NCBI GenBank assembly: GCA_900551885.1 | Contig: URXS01000097.1 | Location: forward strand, 1 to 7,172 | DNA length: 7,172 nucleotides | Source of the DNA: an uncultured Oscillibacter sp. | GTDB taxonomy: Bacteria > Bacillota > Clostridia > Oscillospirales > Oscillospiraceae | Direction: 5' to 3' | Shown here: in pieces, positions 5,383 to 7,172 of the stretch | Layout of the letters: every line of letters starts with the position of its first letter | How positions within the stretch are numbered: the stretch's first letter is position 1 | Notes under the pieces: model-generated | Told to the model about the DNA's origin: nothing | The model's input: only the letters and a program-made list of their open reading frames with translations | The model's database searches: none | Program-made: the position numbers and the translations under genes

Positions 5383-6026
5383 GAGAGGGAGGGGAAAATT
5401 TTTTGAGAGCAAAAAATGGAAGGCAAATCCACCCATGGATTTGCCTTCTTCTTTTCCCGATCTTTGATTTTGGCCCTCTGCCTATCGCCGGGGCATCGTC
5501 CGGTCCAGCCGGCGTGGTACCAGCGCAAGCCGCCGCCTTTCCGGCGGCCCAGCAGCATCCGGAGGATGCCCGCCAGCAGTAGTCCCGCCGCCGCGACCGC
5601 TCTGGCCTGATTGGCAAACAGCAGCCATAAAATACCTTGGGCCGTGCGCATCTGTCCCTCCCGGACCAACTGGGACACACTGCCCCATTTGCCGCTGAGG
5701 CTCAGTAGCTGCCATCCGCCCCACAACGCCACCGGAACGCCCAAAAGCCAGCCCCGCCGGGCGTACCAGCTTCCCAGAGCCTGCAGGAACGCGGGGGGCC
5801 GGTCCGGCGGCGCCGGAGCGGCGATCTCCCGGTCCGACCGAAGCATGGAATCGATGGTGACGGAAAACTGGTCGCTGATGCGGACCAGCTTCTCCGCCTC
5901 CGGCATGGCCTCGTCCCGCTCCCACTTACTGACCGCCTGTCGGCTCACATCCAACAGCTCCGCCAGGGCGTCCTGGCTGAATCCCTCCCGGGCCCGGAGC
6001 TTCTGCAGCTTCTCACCGAAGGTCAT
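5379..6026 (-). CDS. XRE-type HTH regulator with membrane C-terminal half; C-terminus uncertain
   Basis: The frame gives 215 residues. A helix-turn-helix of the Cro/cI type fills residues 3-62, with SQDALAELLDVSRQAVSKWE (17-36) as the core. After a proline-rich linker, two hydrophobic segments (about 92-111 and 143-160) suggest a membrane-anchored regulator, a common architecture in Firmicutes with unknown signals. The ATG at 6026 is chosen because AGGAGG sits eight bases upstream; the longer upstream frame has no HTH-compatible lead. The last 23 codons run through the terminator hairpin at 5419-5448 and stop within the -35 box of the next operon, which is abnormal. A lost stop or a small frameshift after residue about 160 is possible: the neighbouring frame would stop at 5482. 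The HTH call is firm; the 3' end is not. Confidence 0.75.
   Translation of the reverse strand: MTFGEKLQKLRAREGFSQDALAELLDVSRQAVSKWERDEAMPEAEKLVRISDQFSVTIDSMLRSDREIAAPAPPDRPPAFLQALGSWYARRGWLLGVPVALWGGWQLLSLSGKWGSVSQLVREGQMRTAQGILWLLFANQARAVAAAGLLLAGILRMLLGRRKGGGLRWYHAGWTGRCPGDRQRAKIKDREKKKANPWVDLPSIFCSQKIFPSLS
5411..5448 (-). terminator. Strong intrinsic terminator, usable on both strands
   Basis: GAAGGCAAATCC (5419-5430) pairs perfectly over 12 bp with GGATTTGCCTTC (5437-5448). On the - strand the stem is followed by CA and six Ts (5416-5411); on the + strand by TTCTTTTCCC. It separates the XRE gene from the GntR-ABC promoter and should end the upstream - strand transcript. It lies inside the open reading frame of the XRE protein. 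Confidence 0.85.
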
Positions 6027-6103
6027 GGGCTGTTCCTCCTGTCTCATTTTCTGCGGCCAGGATACCAGACCGGAAGCTCCCCGGCCAGCGACAAAAGCTG
6101 GAA

Positions 6104-6128
6104 CTTTCGCAACCAGCGGTTGCGGAAG
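6104..6128 (-). terminator. Hairpin after the HAD gene, weak terminator candidate
   Basis: CGCAACC (6108-6114) and GGTTGCG (6118-6124) form a seven-base stem with a three-base loop, extended by three more pairs past one mismatch. It begins 15 bases after the HAD stop codon. On the - strand only a poor T-rich stretch (TTCCAGCTTTTG) follows, so termination is likely partial and the XRE gene may be reached by read-through. No convincing promoter was found in the 116-base gap before the XRE start. Confidence 0.45.
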
Positions 6129-6142
6129 GGGTTTATTGGCAT

Positions 6143-6988
6143 TTATGTATATTTTTTCTCCAGAATTTCCACCACGTCCGCCAGGGCGCCCTCCCGGGCG
6201 TCGCAGACCACGGTGGCACCGCACCGGCGCACCGCCTCCACACAGTTGGCGGGGGCGAAGCCCTGGGCCGCGGCGGTCAGCATGGGGATGTCGTTGGCCT
6301 CGTCCCCCACGCAGTAGATGTGCTCCGGGGCGATGCTCAGCCGCGCCGCCAGGCGCAGGAGCATGCCGCCCTTATTAGCGCCTTTGGCAGTCATCTCCAG
6401 CAGGGTCTTGCCGGAGAAAATCAGCTCATAGTCCTTGTCCCAGCCCTCTTTTGTCAGTTGGTCCAGAACGCCCTGCAGCACGTCGTGCTCCGCCTCGAAC
6501 AGCAGCTTGCCCAGGGGCATGGGCACCTCCAGCAAGGAGGGGGCCTCCGTCACCGCCACTTTCGTCAGGTGCTCGTGCTGGCGGGTGATATGGTTGGGCC
6601 GCACCGCGTGGATCACATTGTCGATGTGGTAGGCCTCCACAGCCAGGGGTGGGAAGCGGTCCAGAATGATCTGGCCACGGCGGCGGGCATCCTCATCCAG
6701 CAAGGCGTAGTCCAGGTACTCCTTCTTCTGAAAATCATAGATGGCAGCACCATTGCAGATCACCGCCGGTGCGTTCATGGGCACGCCGCCGGCATAATTG
6801 ACGAAGGCCGCCAGCGCCCGTCCCGTGGCCACGGTGAAGCGGCCGCCCTCCGCCATGAACCACTCCAAAGCCTCCCGGTTCCGGGGGGACAGGGACGGCA
6901 CCGGAGCGCCGGAGCGGAGGGCCTCCTCCGTGTAGATCAGGGTATTGTCAAAGTCGCTGGCCAGCAGTACGCCGTCAAATCTTCCCAT
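6143..6988 (-). CDS. Cof-type HAD-IIB family phosphatase
   Basis: This 281-residue cytoplasmic hydrolase of the haloacid dehalogenase superfamily is predicted to dephosphorylate small metabolites such as sugar phosphates or nucleotides. Motif I is DFDNTL with nucleophile D12 and acid/base D14; motif II is T55 in ATGR; motif III is K202 or K206 in KGANKGG; motif IV is GDEANDIPML (228-237). All catalytic residues are present. The C2-type cap lies between about residues 85 and 195, and the overall length is typical of Cof/YidA-like proteins. Substrate cannot be told from sequence because this family is promiscuous. AGGAGG precedes the ATG by seven bases. It follows a strong terminator at 7021-7056, and I see no clear promoter in the 32 bases between them. 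Confidence 0.92.
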   Translation of the reverse strand: MGRFDGVLLASDFDNTLIYTEEALRSGAPVPSLSPRNREALEWFMAEGGRFTVATGRALAAFVNYAGGVPMNAPAVICNGAAIYDFQKKEYLDYALLDEDARRRGQIILDRFPPLAVEAYHIDNVIHAVRPNHITRQHEHLTKVAVTEAPSLLEVPMPLGKLLFEAEHDVLQGVLDQLTKEGWDKDYELIFSGKTLLEMTAKGANKGGMLLRLAARLSIAPEHIYCVGDEANDIPMLTAAAQGFAPANCVEAVRRCGATVVCDAREGALADVVEILEKKYT

Positions 6989-7020
6989 AAAAGGTCCTCC
7001 TTACAGTCATCTGATTCCCG

Positions 7021-7056
7021 CAAAATACCCCGCCGCCCGGGTTGCGGACGGCGGGG
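7021..7056 (-). terminator. Intrinsic terminator of the right-edge gene
   Basis: Read on the - strand, CCCCGCCGTCCG pairs with CGGGCGGCGGGG around a CAACC loop (7028-7039 with 7045-7056), including one G-U pair that exists only in the - strand RNA. TATTTT follows. It begins 10 bases after the stop codon at 7066, so it clearly serves that gene. Confidence 0.85.
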
Positions 7057-7065
7057 ACACCGTAC

Positions 7066-7172
7066 TTATTCACTCTGAGTAGGCTGGGCTGCGCCTTCGC
7101 CGCCCTTGTTCCGGTGGCGGCCACCCCGGTGCCGGGGCCGGCGGCGCTTGGTCTCGCCTCCGCTCTCGCCGC
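7066..7172 (-). CDS. C-terminal end of a protein with a basic Arg/Gly-rich tail
   Basis: The last 34 codons of a gene entering from the right edge end in TAA at 7066. Residues include ETKRRRPRHRGGRHRNKGGE and finish QPTQSE. The Arg/Gly/His-rich low-complexity tail suggests binding to RNA or another polyanion, as seen at the ends of some PSP1-domain proteins, ribonucleases and helicases in Clostridia. No domain lies inside the window, so family assignment is a guess. The frame is supported by a ribosome-independent argument: it ends just before a strong terminator oriented for it. Confidence 0.6.
   Translation of the reverse strand, partial: GESGGETKRRRPRHRGGRHRNKGGEGAAQPTQSE

Noticed and set aside
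5611..6378. 255-residue + strand frame opposite the XRE and HAD genes
   Set aside because: Ser/Pro/Arg-rich translation, antisense to two genes with clear motifs.

Overview
The window is about 7.2 kb of GC-rich DNA. It looks like a chromosome of a high-GC Clostridia member (Oscillospiraceae / Flavonifractor-Oscillibacter type). This is inferred from strong AGGAGG-type ribosome binding sites, a YtrA-type GntR/ABC module, a Clostridia-style ZIP transporter and a purine riboswitch, all in a GC-rich codon background. I see no transposon, phage, CRISPR, tRNA or rRNA. Eight complete protein genes and two partial ones are supported. Only guanine deaminase lies on the + strand; the rest lie on the - strand.

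Layout. At 1-221 (-) is the N-terminal part of a ZIP-family metal transporter. It is divergent from a + strand purine-catabolic unit: a promoter region with an 11-bp direct repeat at a 21-bp period (310-341), a guanine-type purine riboswitch aptamer (373-439), an intrinsic terminator overlapping the aptamer's P1 strand (437-484), and guanine deaminase (guaD, 518-1789), closed by a terminator at 1791-1830. The geometry suggests an ON switch, with ligand relieving termination upstream of the enzyme that degrades guanine.

From 5382 leftwards to 1833 is a - strand gene cluster that looks co-transcribed: a YtrA-like GntR repressor, an ABC ATPase (20-nt overlap), an ABC-2-type permease (7-nt overlap), a GC-rich intergenic hairpin, a COG2426 'small multidrug export' membrane protein, and two unrelated small lipoproteins of unknown function. 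A 36-bp imperfect palindrome covers the -10 region of its promoter and is the likely autoregulatory operator.

Upstream of that (5379-6026, -) is an XRE-type HTH protein with a membrane-spanning C-terminal half. Its reading frame runs through a strong terminator hairpin and into the next promoter, so its true C-terminus is doubtful. Next come a Cof-type HAD phosphatase (6143-6988, -), a strong terminator (7021-7056), and the last 34 codons of a - strand gene with a basic Arg/Gly-rich tail (7066-7172).

The most interesting element is the guaD leader. No entirely new multi-gene system is evident; the ABC, export and lipoprotein cluster is the best candidate for an uncharacterised envelope-stress or export module.
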